A DNA stretch of 64,000 bases from Epithemia pelagica (lineage: Eukaryota > Bacillariophyta > Bacillariophyceae > Surirellales > Surirellaceae): NCBI GenBank assembly GCA_946965045.2, contig OX337239.1, positions 2,682,268 through 2,746,267 of the forward strand, written 5' to 3'. Positions 1 to 10,359 of the stretch are shown piece after piece. The notes below the pieces were generated by a model. That model was given only the letters and a program-made list of their open reading frames with translations, was not told the DNA's origin and did not search any database. The translations under genes and the position numbers were made by a program. Position 1 is the stretch's first letter. Each line of letters opens with the position of its first letter.

Positions 1-328
1 CCTTGTTGCTGACGAAGAACACTGGGATACCATCTTCATCCCCAATGGTGAGTTGCCACTGTTTTGCGCGCTCGTGCCACGACGAAGGACCCTCAAGGTT
101 GAAGGTCACATGCTTCTTTGTCGAAGCGGGAGACTTTGTCGTCGTCGTCTTCTTCTTCTTCGACGTTTTGTTGTCCACGGCCGTCTTTGTCTTCATTTTC
201 TTGTTTGCCTTGTTTCCCTTGTTTCCCTTGTCGGAGGGAAATGCGGTTGTGGAGGGAGCTGCGGCGGAGTCCTCCTGCTCCTTCTTCGCAGACTCAGCTC
301 GTTTGGTAGCACTACGCGTCTGGCGCAT
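1..328 (-). CDS. Lys-rich basic protein, N-terminal part (runs off window)
   Basis: An open frame of 109 codons starts with ATG at 328-326 and is still open at base 2, so the C-terminus lies outside the window. The protein begins MRQTRSATKRAESAKKEQ and has a long Lys/Thr/Ala-rich arm with KKKK clusters of nuclear-localisation type. It then becomes more ordered from about residue 75 (HVTFNLEGPSSWHERA, then WQLTIGDEDGIPVFFV), which suggests a folded domain begins here. I do not recognise the family. It lies head-to-head with the gene at 481, with about 150 bp between them. The plus-strand frames over the same bases are low-complexity shadows of the Lys-rich stretch. Confidence 0.6.
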   Translation of the reverse strand, partial: MRQTRSATKRAESAKKEQEDSAAAPSTTAFPSDKGNKGNKANKKMKTKTAVDNKTSKKKKTTTTKSPASTKKHVTFNLEGPSSWHERAKQWQLTIGDEDGIPVFFVSNK

Positions 329-480
329 CGTTGGGATTCGTTCGTTTGATTGTTGTGTTTGTTTGTTTGATTGTTGCCCGCTCTCCGTTCTTGTGTCTTC
401 TAGGGAATCCCCCCGCGCTCATTCGTGAACAATATCGGCGCGCGGCACAAAATCAACTTGCAGCATGAAGCAACTTCCGA

Positions 481-1053
481 ATGACCCGCCGTGCAATGGA
501 ACAATCAAACAGAGACGACAGGAAGAGGCAAGGAAGAAGAAACAAGATGACCAACATGAGGACGAAGTTCGAGTTCAACGAAGAGGATGGCCGTGAGGGT
601 GGTGCTGGTCTCCCGTTGAAGTCGTGCTTTTATGCCAGCGATGTTTGCGCGCTCATCGGGCCCATGTCGAGAAACAAGGACACTGGCCACAACATCGTCG
701 ACCGTGGCCATCTGCTTGTGCAGCGGGAGCTTGCGACCGACTACCTACGGATTGCAGTCTTTGACCGGGATGCAACAAGCGAGCATGAGGAACCAGCGTT
801 GGTTGTTCCAGTTGGGTTCATTGCTCTGTCGCACCTGGACCAGGTCTCTGGAAAGACGAGCAAGAACGGACCTCCCATGGGACGCATCCGCCTCTACACA
901 CGCTGCTCCATCAACCCTAAAGCCTGCATGGAACCCCAGGTCGTTACAATCTACATGGGCAGAAAGGATATGGATCGCTTCAACATTTCCCTTGGTGCGA
1001 TGATGCTCAAGCACCCGCTTCAAAATCTCTTCTTTAATCATCAACAAGCCTAG
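481..1053 (+). CDS. hypothetical protein, possibly C2-like
   Basis: A 190-codon frame whose first 35 residues are basic (RRAMEQSNRDDRKRQGRRNK). The rest looks globular: YLRIAVFDRD followed by VPVGFIALSHL and GRIRLYTRC. The LRIAVFDRD stretch resembles a beta-strand plus Asp loop of C2 domains, but the other Asp ligands are not clear, so the family is a guess. The start is uncertain. An ATG at 464 opens another frame for about 44 codons (NGTIKQRRQEEARKKK), so the true N-terminus may involve an intron or an indel. Function unknown. Confidence 0.45.
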   Translation: MTRRAMEQSNRDDRKRQGRRNKMTNMRTKFEFNEEDGREGGAGLPLKSCFYASDVCALIGPMSRNKDTGHNIVDRGHLLVQRELATDYLRIAVFDRDATSEHEEPALVVPVGFIALSHLDQVSGKTSKNGPPMGRIRLYTRCSINPKACMEPQVVTIYMGRKDMDRFNISLGAMMLKHPLQNLFFNHQQA

Positions 1054-1673
1054 ATAGTGAACAATGTAGCAGCGTTTTATGATTATCATTTGAGTAGGAT
1101 CTTCATTCTCTATGAATACGATCTAATTCTATAGTTGTGTTACGTTTACCGTACAATACATTGCGTTCAGGTACGGCTGTGTGAGTCACAACAACGAAAA
1201 GAACATCAATCTTTGTTGTGAACGACGCAACTTCTAGTCTAAGTTCCATATATCTAACGAGAAGAATATCAATTTTTGACGTGAACAACGCTACAAGTGT
1301 TCATAGTCTTTGTTCTATCTTCTATCATTCGATTCTACAATAGAGGTGCATTGGTTGCACCAAGTTTTGCCGTTAGTCGCCGTAGTAAATCGCGCGGCGA
1401 CCACCTTCAACTAGATAAAACGACACCTACAAAACGAATGCAGCACCGACATCGTTCTCCATGCTCAACCCATGAATGGAGAAGAGGTTCAGAGCATGGG
1501 ATCATGGAGCCGTCTCCTATTTGGCAAGAGATCGGTCAAAAGGACCGTTCACCATGGTCAATTTTTGGTAGAACGGTAGAGGCATAAAAAGAAGGGCTAT
1601 ATTAAGGGGATGGCTCGCGCGGATTACGTAGATTTCCTACTGGAGCGCTACGTCAGGAACATTCTGTCTGAAC
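1054..1673. other. intergenic stretch, no gene seen
   Basis: No convincing coding frame on either strand. It holds an imperfect tandem duplication of about 50 bp (1201-1249 and 1264-1315, both starting GAA(C/T)ATCAAT(C/T)TTTG). The part after 1600 is the 3' flank of the reverse-transcriptase relic. Confidence 0.4.
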
Positions 1674-3570
1674 TCAGCTTGTATGGATTACACTCATGTT
1701 ATCTCCATAAATGCGAAACGTGGTGCCGGTATAGACAAACAGTCTAGAACTGGTAAGGCAAAGGTAGGAGTGCCATTTTCGGTGAGTGTTGCTACCCGTC
1801 TTAATCCAGGGGCCAAGGGGTTGAGCAAGTCGACGAGTCGGACGACCACCAGAAGCAAAAAGACAGTCCAAGAAGCGGCGCCAAGAATTCCACGCTTTGA
1901 TACTGGGACGTTCTTGATAAGGGTTCAAGTCTCGCAAAGAAGATGTAGTAGATTGAATACCCTGGTAACTCTCATTAGTAATCGTCGTCCCGTTGCAGGT
2001 AGAGGCGGCAAGCATTAATCATGAGTAACTCTGTGTCGGATTCGGTGAAGGAAAGAGCGTGATCCATGATGAAGGAGTCGTTAATACGCTGAAGGGATGG
2101 AATGAAGGTTTGTTCCAGTTCAATCCGACATTGAATAGACGACAAGTATTGGCGAACTTGTGGAAGCCACTGCATGGGTACCAAATGCGGCAATGGGATT
2201 ATCACATTGTCCAATATAGAAAAACTAGTGCCTGCGAGACACTGACCCCACGAAATCATGATGTGTGCTAATTGACGGTGTATGCCTTCTGAGCGTAAGC
2301 ATGCGAGAAACATATAGACCTGAGAAACGCCTCGTTCCGTAGAAAGTGCGCGCAGCCCAATCCCACCATAAGCTGATGAACCATACACCACTGCGTTGGG
2401 GGTACATCTGTTGTAGCCGGCTTTAGGAAGCAGGACCTTTTTGAACTGTCGCTGTAGTGCGTTGCAGTGCCGATCAGAGAGGCAAGACGACGGCATCGGG
2501 TACGTAATACTAGGGAGGTATACGGCGTGGTAATAGGCCCACGCGTCCATGCGGGTGAACGGACTGCGGGCCATCACCTGCGTATGTGTTGTATTTTTCT
2601 TCAGCATGGCCTGAAATAAGCTGCGGTCGGTCGAGGACGGTGCCTTTTGGACGCCAAGGGTTTTGTGGCTTTCATATGCAGACAATTGCCTTAGGGGGCA
2701 AGGTGGCTCATGCGGATGAAACTGGATAGTAATTTGAGGACCAACTCGGCCACTGTTGAGGTAAGGAGTCCCATCAACTGTGAACGAGAAGTAGAGAAAG
2801 TGGTAGGAACACTTTGTCGTCTCGAGAGCTCCACCTGAGGTACGGAGGATATCATGCCATCGTTGAGCGTCAGACTGTGCGCGATTGATGTAATGTTCCA
2901 TTGATGCTTGGCGTGGGAGGTCAAAATCGTTGACGCTCCCGCTTGTATCGTCGACAAAACCCACCATAAAAATTCGTGCTTGCACTGTGCCATCCGGTGA
3001 TTGGAAGGTCGCTCCATTAGCTTTCTCGTCATAAGCGTCAAACAATATTGTGCTTATGACGCACCAGATTGCTGGAGAGTTCCCGGCACCTTGGCCGGAG
3101 CCGTAAATAGGAAAGATTCAACAATGCTTGTAGGATCGATCAGAGACACCGAGTTGTGTCTTCAGATAATATTTCGCGTCTTCTAAAGTCTTGGCATTAA
3201 TGAAAACAATCGATCGATGTTGTCCAAAAGAGCGAGAAGCCAAACTGCCAAACGACATGACAATCCTGTCATAACACGCCGTGGCATCGTAGTCGAGATG
3301 AACCAATGGACGACGGCTTGCGCGGCAAATTTCATATTGAAATTCTTCAATCAGAGTAGGTAAAATTGCATCTTTTCCGGGGACAGCGCCGAATTGGCCT
3401 GGATGAAGAAGTTGATTGTTTGAACCGTTTTGAATCAACTGAGGCCACTTGATAGCTAAGATTAGATTGTAATCTTGCTCATACAAGTGTATCACTCGTA
3501 ACCGGTGGATGCGATGATTGTTAAGTTCTTTCAAAATCATAACGTTGACGATGCTTTTCCATCGCTCCAT
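1674..3570 (-). pseudogene. LINE-type (non-LTR) reverse transcriptase relic
   Basis: Three frames together read as one RT protein. 3570-3118 carries a fingers/palm segment with motif A (HLDYDATACYDRIV). After an in-frame TGA (3120-3118) the same frame continues with motif B (IYGSGQGAGNSPAIW) and motif C (MVGFVDDTSGS), down to INACRLYLQ near 1990. From there the coding signal moves to another frame (2015-1674), which holds a typical C-terminal stretch with WNSWRRFLDCLF. So it has at least one nonsense codon and one frameshift, and an upstream TAG shows the 5' part is lost. Motif C is FVDD rather than the more usual F/YADD. The copy is dead; this protein type is common in diatom genomes. No poly-A tail or target duplication was found. 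Confidence 0.75.
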
Positions 3571-3683
3571 GCAGTACTACAAAAATGGCCGGGACCAATC
3601 GGCTAAGTAATCCAGAAAAATCGCCAGCCCGCATCGTACCGCCCCCGGTCAAGAAGGGACCGACGGACGAACGAGGAACGGAC

Positions 3684-3691
3684 ATTGCACC
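3684..3691. repeat. 8-bp target-site duplication, left (ATTGCACC)
   Basis: ATTGCACC directly abuts the left hAT terminus and is repeated exactly at 10755-10762 outside the right terminus. Eight bases is the size expected for hAT insertions. Confidence 0.95.
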
Positions 3692-3707
3692 CAGGGTCTG
3701 GAATTCA
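3692..3707 (+). repeat. hAT left terminal inverted repeat
   Basis: CAGGGTCTGGAATTCA; pairs with 10739-10754 with one mismatch in 16. Confidence 0.93.
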
Positions 3708-3719
3708 AAAAGTGGGACT

Positions 3720-4035
3720 TTAATGACTTAAGGGAATGTAACTTAAATTTAGCTTGAATTAAGCCATTCAATTGAAATCCTCCTCCTTTACTTTCATTGA
3801 ATTTCACAATCCACTCAACTCAATACCGATTTTTTCTTGGATTCACTATTCCGATTCAAGTCTCATCATCTCAGACGGGGAATGTCAATTCCCTAATTCA
3901 ATTCCCAATTCACTAAAATAGACACTTCCCAATTCCATTCAATTCACTTTATCAGACGATATCAATTCCCAATCCAATCCAATTCCTTCTTACTCACTAC
4001 AAGAATTTGAGAATCCAATCAATTTTCTCCTACGC
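3720..4035. repeat. hAT left subterminal arm (CAATTC-rich)
   Basis: Dense array of short motifs of the form CCAATTC, TTCCCAATTC and AATTCCATTC on the plus strand. The right arm (about 10360-10560) holds the complementary GGGAATTGG form, so the arms are inverted relative to each other. In hAT elements such subterminal motifs are usually the binding sites of the transposase BED domain; here that is inference. Confidence 0.7.
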
Positions 4036-4295
4036 ACAGATGGAATTACCATTCTCCCCCCAATGTGTCATGTGAATTACGTTTCTATACAATATCACAC
4101 AGTGACCCTACCTTCAACCGCCTCATCTTTGTGACTTGTGACACTCTCTTACCTCTCACCTCTACCGTCCATCCACCAATCCTTCAACAGTTCATTGTCT
4201 GTTGCAGCTTGCAACACATGTTGTCTGGCTTGATTGTGCGTCTTAATCATCTTCAAAGCCCAGCATCCTTGTCCACCCTGTCTGGATCTACCATC

Positions 4296-7200
4296 ATGTC
4301 AACACAACCGACGATGGCAGAACAAGAGGAGACACCCCCGGCTCATCCCACACAAGCAGAGAACCCAGACCCTCCACCTGCACAGCAAGACGAGAACCCA
4401 CCCGCTGCTTTAGCCCCCCAAGGGAACAACAATCAACAGAATAGGCAACACCCTACCCAAGCCCAACGAACCGAAGCAATTCATCAAGAAATCAAGAAAG
4501 AGAAAGACTATGTCCCCTTCCTCAAAAGTCCACCGAGAGAGCATTTCAAGAATCTGAATACCTACTGGGGAACAGTGAGACACTTGGACTTTTGCCAGTT
4601 AACAGAATTACAAGCAAGACTTGACACCAAAGAAGTTAGCAAAATGGAAGGTATTTCTCGATGCTTTGCTGTACTCAACCAAGCATCAAAAGAGGACCAA
4701 ACAGCACCCAAAAAGTCATGGGGATCCATATGTAAGCGTCTTGTGGTGTGCCCGATTTGCTTTGAAGACCCAGACAAGTCTTTTTTCGCCTCTACCATCC
4801 TCTGTGGTGTCAGCAAGCAGAAGAAAAGTGGCTCCTCTTCGAATGTTAGCCAACATATGGATTCTTTCCATCCGCATGTGAAAGAAGAAATGGAACGAAA
4901 AAAAAATTGGACCGAAGTCCAATGTAGAAAGCAACCAACCACTTATGACATCCTACAAGGGTTCCATGATGTCAAAGGACGAGGCTAGAATCAAGTTTCA
5001 ACAATCAATCTACCAGTTTGTCAACGACAACGGCTTACCCACTTCAACAGTGGAAAAGAAGTCCTTCCGAGCTATGCTGGAATTCGCCATTCTTAACGCC
5101 CAGAAGCTGTCGACAAAAGATTGTGTCATGAGCAACAAAGCCATCATACGCAAGCAACTTGATTCCTACAACAATTTTCTCCAAACTGTTTCCTCCCTAT
5201 GCCTGAATGTCCGGATGGCCTACAAGCTAATTTGTGGCAAAACAATTCCCTTCGCCACAATTTGTCATGACATATGGCAAGGCCATCGAAAAGACATCCT
5301 TGGATTGTGCCTAATGCTGATTGACCCCAGGAATTGCGTGTTTTACAAGATTCCCGTAGGTCTCTGCGAAACAGACGGCCACACAGCAGCCCAAGTGGCG
5401 ACCCATACACTAAAAATCCTCACAACCATTGGAATTACGCAGTCTGACCTCTCCTCTTCCGTAAACGACAATACAAATTCGGCAGTCCTTGCCGGAAAGT
5501 ACATTGTGGGAAATCAGACTGGAGGAAAGTGCGATATGCATCGTGCGGAATTAATTCTTAAGCACGCCACCGGCTTGGCTGTACGACGAAGGGGGGGAAG
5601 GGTAATCGACCAGTTTCCCGGATTTGTGGACACATACAAGAAAGCCTTGAAGTTAGCTTCAATCCTGATGACGAAGAGAAAGAAGAGATTCCAGGCATTG
5701 AGGGACTACGCAACAAAAAATCACCAAGTTGTAGTGGAGATCCGTATGCCGAACACAACCAGGGTTCTCGGATGCGCTCTCACATTCCATGATCTCCTAC
5801 GTGATAAGTACGTCATGGATGACTACAATTCACAAGAGTTTTCTGTAGACAAAGACTTCCGCGAGAATTATCTGTCCAAGGAGGACTGGCAGGCCATAGC
5901 AGAATTCGAAGGAATTCTTTCTCCACTCAAGAAATGCGCCATGTCCTTACAAGCAGACGATCCTTCCTCTGCTGCAGGCTCTTTGCTGGAAATCTTTGGT
6001 TGCCATCATGGAATCAAATACACAAAGACAACGGTGTCTCTGTTCTGCTTGTGAACCCCACAGAACTAGACACAGAGTTCCAACGTTGGGATGCCAGGTT
6101 AACCATAGAGAAACTCCGTTCAAAAAGGAAAAATATCAAGTTTGCAGATTTACTGCCCGCCTCACGGATGCTTATTAACCGGCTTCTACGTGAATTTCGC
6201 ACCTACATGATGAATGGTGACGACGTCCATGCAGAGAATGCTATCTGCGGTCATCCGTTTCTCTGCTACATGGCACCGTACATCCTGAAAAAAATCAAGA
6301 TCTACGACGACTACGACGTCTCCAGAATCCAAAAACAATTTGTTGATGACATGGTAGCAAAGTTTTCCACTCCTGAAAGGTTGGCAATGAATGGACCAGC
6401 CCCAATGGCCGGGACAGCCAATGAGGAGGTTGTAGATATAGAAGACGACGACTCGGATGATGACGATGTGTTCAATATTTTTTGGAATCATGGAGAGAAT
6501 GAAGACAGCACGTCCGTGGAAAACAACAATCTTAACACGTTGGACGAGCAGAAGAAGAGCTTTAGAGAACAATGTAACAACGAATTCAAGGGGTTCAAGG
6601 ATTACTGTCAGCGCATTATCCACAGTTCCTGGGAATCGTTGATTAGGGAGTATCCCACCGTTCTTTTTTCTGAAAAGTCACCAAAATGGACGCCTCAAGA
6701 AAAGAAAAAGTTCAGACGGGCATGTAATGATCAAGATTTCAACAGTGCGGGCAAGTATTTTGATGTCTTACAGTGGTGGCAGGCGAACAAGAGTAATTTC
6801 AGGATGATTTTCCCAAGTGCCCTCGTGTGGCTCTCGAAGCCTTCTACAAACGCTTTCCAAGAGAGGATATTTTCTTTCTCCTCATGGTTTGATAGCAATA
6901 GATTGATGAGGAACGAGCTCAAGAAACATTTCGAGATTCGCACCATGGAGATGGTAACAAGAAAGGTTCGTGGAGAGATTGAGGTTAATGAAATGACCCT
7001 GAAAAAGAAATCTCAACACACCACAGAGAACGAGGACGAACCGCAAACCAGGGGTAAGGCCGAGGAGCAAGCTAGGAGTAATGCCACACAGCGCCAGATA
7101 AGTCAACAGGAGCAACTGCAGAATCAACAAAGAACAGCTTCAAGCCAAGAGAGAGACGAGGCCCAGGCCGAAATAGAGGCGGAAGTAATCTCCGTGGTTG

Positions 7201-7343
7201 ATGACGATGACGATGAAGACAACAATGGAACTGACAACGGCAGTGGCGAAGATAATGAAGAACAAAATGAAGCTGTTGAGGAACATGAGCAGGGAACCGA
7301 TGAAGTCTCGGTATGGGGTTCCATTGCTGAAGGGACCACTTAA
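4296..7343 (+). pseudogene. hAT transposase (BED finger, RNase-H-like DDE core, dimerisation region), frame-shifted
   Basis: Three overlapping plus frames (to 4988, 4945-6054, 5934-7343) read as one transposase. The likely start is ATG 4296 after a 5' leader. A BED-type finger is visible as CPIC (near 4754) followed by HMDSFH (near 4854). Core signals are ICHDIW (first Asp), SSVNDNTNSAV (second Asp), CDMHRAELILKHA and the C-terminal block WWQANKSNFR with NAFQERIFSFSSW (Glu and hAT dimerisation region). The first frame switch coincides with an A9 run (4898-4906); the second lies around 5990-6050. No intron with good borders explains either. A very acidic linker (EDDDSDDDDVF) follows the core. 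The frame ends at TAA 7341. As assembled the gene is probably inactive unless slippage or sequence error is involved. Confidence 0.85.
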
Positions 7344-7349
7344 GGTCAT

Positions 7350-8060
7350 ATGAAACGTCTGAAAACCATTTTGAAGGGTGTAAAAGATATGCAGAAGCAC
7401 CACAAGGCCCGGGAACAAATTGAACTTGATGAAGACGAAGGGAACAATGGGATTGTTGGTTCAGAATACGAATACAAATGCAGTGATTCTAATCTGGATT
7501 TGGTACAAAAATTCGATGACGTAGTGCTCATTGATATAGTGGACGAAGGGGACAAGGAACAAATGGAATGCATGGGTCGTCTTGGGAAAGACAAGGACCC
7601 ATTTCAGTCAGATAGTGATGCTTGCATCATTGAGGCGGTCAAACTACAACAAATGAACTTGATGGCTGGTTCTAGTATTTCTGCATCTTCAAATCGAACA
7701 ATGAATCCCACTACATCGACGACAGATCAAGGCAACAGTACCAGTGCAAGTGTTCAAGGAAGTGTGACAGGAATCGTTTCGACGACAACTCCTGCTACAC
7801 ACAGTACCACACCAACAACCCAAAGATCCACCACCTCATCAAAAAGGAAGGCAACAACTCAAACGAGTGCATCTTCCAAAAGAGTGCGCCAACAATCCAT
7901 TCAAGAATCGGCATCTCGAACAAAGTCCAAGTCCAAATCGTCGAGAGCAAAGAAACCACCTCCTGCAGAACACATCGGAGAGCAGCAAGAAGAACAACGA
8001 CAACGACAACGATGGACAAGTCCGCGACGCCGCACCAATAACAGTAATGAAGACCACTGA
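7350..8060 (+). CDS. Ser/Thr- and Lys-rich tail, in frame after the transposase stop
   Basis: The 236-codon frame is in the same phase as the transposase, separated only by TAA (7341-7343) and two codons. It may be a C-terminal extension cut off by one nonsense mutation, or a small downstream gene. The first half is acidic; the second is a Ser/Thr-rich linker (STTTPATHSTTPTTQRSTTS) ending in basic clusters (SKRKA, SRTKSKSKSSRAKK) of nuclear-localisation type. No domain is recognised. The 143 bp after it to the convergent glycosylase gene contain only short CATACGA repeats. Confidence 0.5.
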   Translation: MKRLKTILKGVKDMQKHHKAREQIELDEDEGNNGIVGSEYEYKCSDSNLDLVQKFDDVVLIDIVDEGDKEQMECMGRLGKDKDPFQSDSDACIIEAVKLQQMNLMAGSSISASSNRTMNPTTSTTDQGNSTSASVQGSVTGIVSTTTPATHSTTPTTQRSTTSSKRKATTQTSASSKRVRQQSIQESASRTKSKSKSSRAKKPPPAEHIGEQQEEQRQRQRWTSPRRRTNNSNEDH

Positions 8061-8203
8061 TAAATACAGAACATGACGGAACAGAAAACGAAAAAGACTA
8101 CATACGACTACATACGAGAACGACTACATACAAGATACATGCGAGAACCAAAAAGAAAAAGAACAAACAAGGAAAAAGAGATAGTAACTAATAAGAAATT
8201 GAC

Positions 8204-9028
8204 TCATGAGGAACTGCAATAGGACCGATACAAATGAAGGAAATTGTTGTGTAGGTTGTAGATCTCTTTGCTGTCTAAGAGTTTCTTCTTATGGTCTTTG
8301 TCAAGACGACGGACTGTGAAATCCATCTGGATTTCTGAACATTGGTGACGTGTCTTTGGGTCTTGTATTAGTTGCCCGAGCGCTCCAAACATTGGGTTGA
8401 CCCATTCCCAGTACTCCTTTGGAATCCAAGACTCCAACAAAGCCGAGCACATGTCTGGGTCGTTGCATGATTTGGGGATCCATCCCAGGGCTCGAGAGCA
8501 GCGATGTACATGCACATCAGTTGGAATTCCGTCAATTCTTTGAAATGCAAATGCCAAGACAATTGTGGCAGTCTTGTACCCAACCCCATGCAGACACGTT
8601 AGTTCTTGCACCGTAATGGTTTCTGGTATAATTCCAGAATGCCGTTGGATGAAGTAGTCTGCTGCGTTGACGATAGCCTCAGCATTCTTATAATATAGAC
8701 CAGTCTCTGCCAATAGGGAACATACAGCGTCCATCCCATAGTTGAGTGCAATGTCACTGGTTGCCCGACTAGAGACAAACCCACATTGGAACAAAGTGGG
8801 TACCACTTTAGCTAATTGTTTGTCGCTTGTGCTGGAACTCATAAGAATCACAACCAAGCACATGAAGGCTCGGTCGGATTCTGGTGAGAGATGGTCGTTA
8901 ATCCAGTCTTCCCAACTGTCTCTTGGAGCTTCCAGACCTTTGGAAAGGAAATGTTCATGAAGCTTTTTCAAATACTGCAAGTCAACAACCCTCTTTCTCA
9001 AAGTCTGTTCAGATATTGTGGGGGGCAA
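8204..9028 (-). CDS. HhH-GPD superfamily DNA glycosylase domain (endonuclease III-like)
   Basis: The translated region aligns by eye with the endonuclease III fold: an N-terminal helix set (FMCLVVILMSSSTSDKQ), GLYYKNAEAIVNAADYFI, the helix-hairpin-helix LTCLHGVGYKTATIVLAFAF and IPTDVHVHRCSRALGW. The HhH Lys (codon 8575-8573) and the Asp of PTDVHVHR (codon 8518-8516) match the catalytic Lys and Asp of bifunctional glycosylase/AP-lyases (Nth family). The four Cys of the usual C-terminal iron-sulphur loop are absent; after GALGQLI there is a single Cys. The frame lacks an ATG at its 5' end and overlaps the upstream frame by 31 bp, so it is probably the C-terminal domain of one larger protein. 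Likely role: excision of a modified or mismatched base; substrate unknown. It is inside the hAT ends. Confidence 0.85.
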   Translation of the reverse strand: MPPTISEQTLRKRVVDLQYLKKLHEHFLSKGLEAPRDSWEDWINDHLSPESDRAFMCLVVILMSSSTSDKQLAKVVPTLFQCGFVSSRATSDIALNYGMDAVCSLLAETGLYYKNAEAIVNAADYFIQRHSGIIPETITVQELTCLHGVGYKTATIVLAFAFQRIDGIPTDVHVHRCSRALGWIPKSCNDPDMCSALLESWIPKEYWEWVNPMFGALGQLIQDPKTRHQCSEIQMDFTVRRLDKDHKKKLLDSKEIYNLHNNFLHLYRSYCSSS

Positions 9029-10260
9029 CTTTTTGTTTTGTTGTACAAGGAGAGATCATTGGGTTTCAAACGAACAGGTTGACCAGGCATGTGTCGAATA
9101 TTGTTCTTATCTTTGTAGCAGATTTGTCGCCTTGCTCTGGATGCTTTAATGATGAGTTTGGCGGCGGTGGCATATTGTTTGCGAGTCATAATCTGAGAAT
9201 ATGGTGGGTTGCTGTGTTTGGCAACAGAAGATCGCTTTGTCGGAGTGTCAGGCTTTGGCTTTGCAACAGCGATTTCTTGTGATGATGAGTTGTGTTTTGC
9301 ATTGACTGGAGATGGTTTTGTCGATTGAGATGGTGATGTGGGTGGAGATGGTCCATCAATGGGGAAGGAATCAGCAGGTACAATCAAATCTGGAGGAGTA
9401 GTTACTGGAGTAGACAGAATGGTTGGATCTCCTTGGGATATAATCTTGTTGGATATTTGGGACAACATTGATGTAGCAATGCATTGTAAGAGAGGATCGA
9501 TAGAGACTGGGTGAATTGTTCTGTTGTGTGATGTAGAAACAGAAATGAGTGCATCACGATGTATCATCCACTCCAGAGTATAGTCTTCCATCGATTGAAC
9601 ATTGAGGTCTTCTTGAGTATCAATTTGCCCATTCAACAATACATATTCAATTGCTTCTTTGTATCCAATGTCTTTGGTGCCGACTTCATACATAGGTTGA
9701 CAGCTGCAGTGGAGGTGCAATACTGGGAAATCATCTTTAGGCCGGCTCATTTTGAACTTGGGGTTGCTCAACAGGAAGTTGGTGGGAATTTCTTGCGAGG
9801 TATATAAACCATGGTGAACCAGTAATGAGATAAGGTAGATGGATTGGTCCATAGAAAGAGATGGCTTGATCTGACATGGATGGCTTGTCAGAATATCAAG
9901 AGAGCACGAAGTGTAGCGAATTGAAGCATCTTCTCGAATGAGCCAAACAAGAATGGTGTCTTGTATTGCTTCCATTCTCAAATCAAAAGACATGGTTGAC
10001 AAGTCTGGGAGTTCTTCTCGAATGAATTTGAAAAATGAGTGTGGAGCTTGAGAGAGAGAAACAACAGGAGAGCATATGCTTGACAAAGATATTGTTGGGC
10101 GACAACTACTTGGGTATTGTTGGGAGCTCATTGAGACAATAGGTACGATAAAATGTGACGACTGAGAGTATACGATGTACAATGGTGTAAGATGGAAGAC
10201 ATCAGGAATATGGACAAGCTCCACAAAGGAGTGTGTTGCTGTTTGTCGATACTGAAACAT
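8998..10260 (-). CDS. N-terminal region of the hAT-borne glycosylase protein, unknown family
   Basis: A 420-codon frame starting with ATG at 10260. Residues 40-280 look globular but unknown (FFKFIREELPDLSTMSFDLR, IREDASIRY, MEDYTLEWMIHRDALI, the last two similar enough to suggest an internal repeat). Residues 290-360 are a Pro/Ser/Lys linker, then a basic segment (ASRARRQICYKDKNN). It stops 31 bp inside the HhH-GPD frame. A shift of one base at the AAAACAAAAAG stretch near 9030-9040 would join LSLYNKTK to LPPTISEQTLRK, giving a protein of roughly 690 residues. Whether the join is an intron, a programmed shift or a mutation cannot be told from one copy. Confidence 0.6.
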   Translation of the reverse strand: MFQYRQTATHSFVELVHIPDVFHLTPLYIVYSQSSHFIVPIVSMSSQQYPSSCRPTISLSSICSPVVSLSQAPHSFFKFIREELPDLSTMSFDLRMEAIQDTILVWLIREDASIRYTSCSLDILTSHPCQIKPSLSMDQSIYLISLLVHHGLYTSQEIPTNFLLSNPKFKMSRPKDDFPVLHLHCSCQPMYEVGTKDIGYKEAIEYVLLNGQIDTQEDLNVQSMEDYTLEWMIHRDALISVSTSHNRTIHPVSIDPLLQCIATSMLSQISNKIISQGDPTILSTPVTTPPDLIVPADSFPIDGPSPPTSPSQSTKPSPVNAKHNSSSQEIAVAKPKPDTPTKRSSVAKHSNPPYSQIMTRKQYATAAKLIIKASRARRQICYKDKNNIRHMPGQPVRLKPNDLSLYNKTKSCPPQYLNRL

Positions 10261-10359
10261 ACAGGCGTACCTAACATCTTCTTAGTTGTATGTTGTACGA
10301 CTATAATGGTGGAGAAAGGATAAGGAGTACAGTGTGTGACTGTGAGTCATAATTCAGAG

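Noticed and set aside
3-428. Plus-strand frames over the Lys-rich gene
   Set aside because: Shadows of a Lys/Thr-rich minus-strand frame: poly-Ser, Phe and Val runs. The minus frame has a proper ATG and ordered C-terminal sequence.
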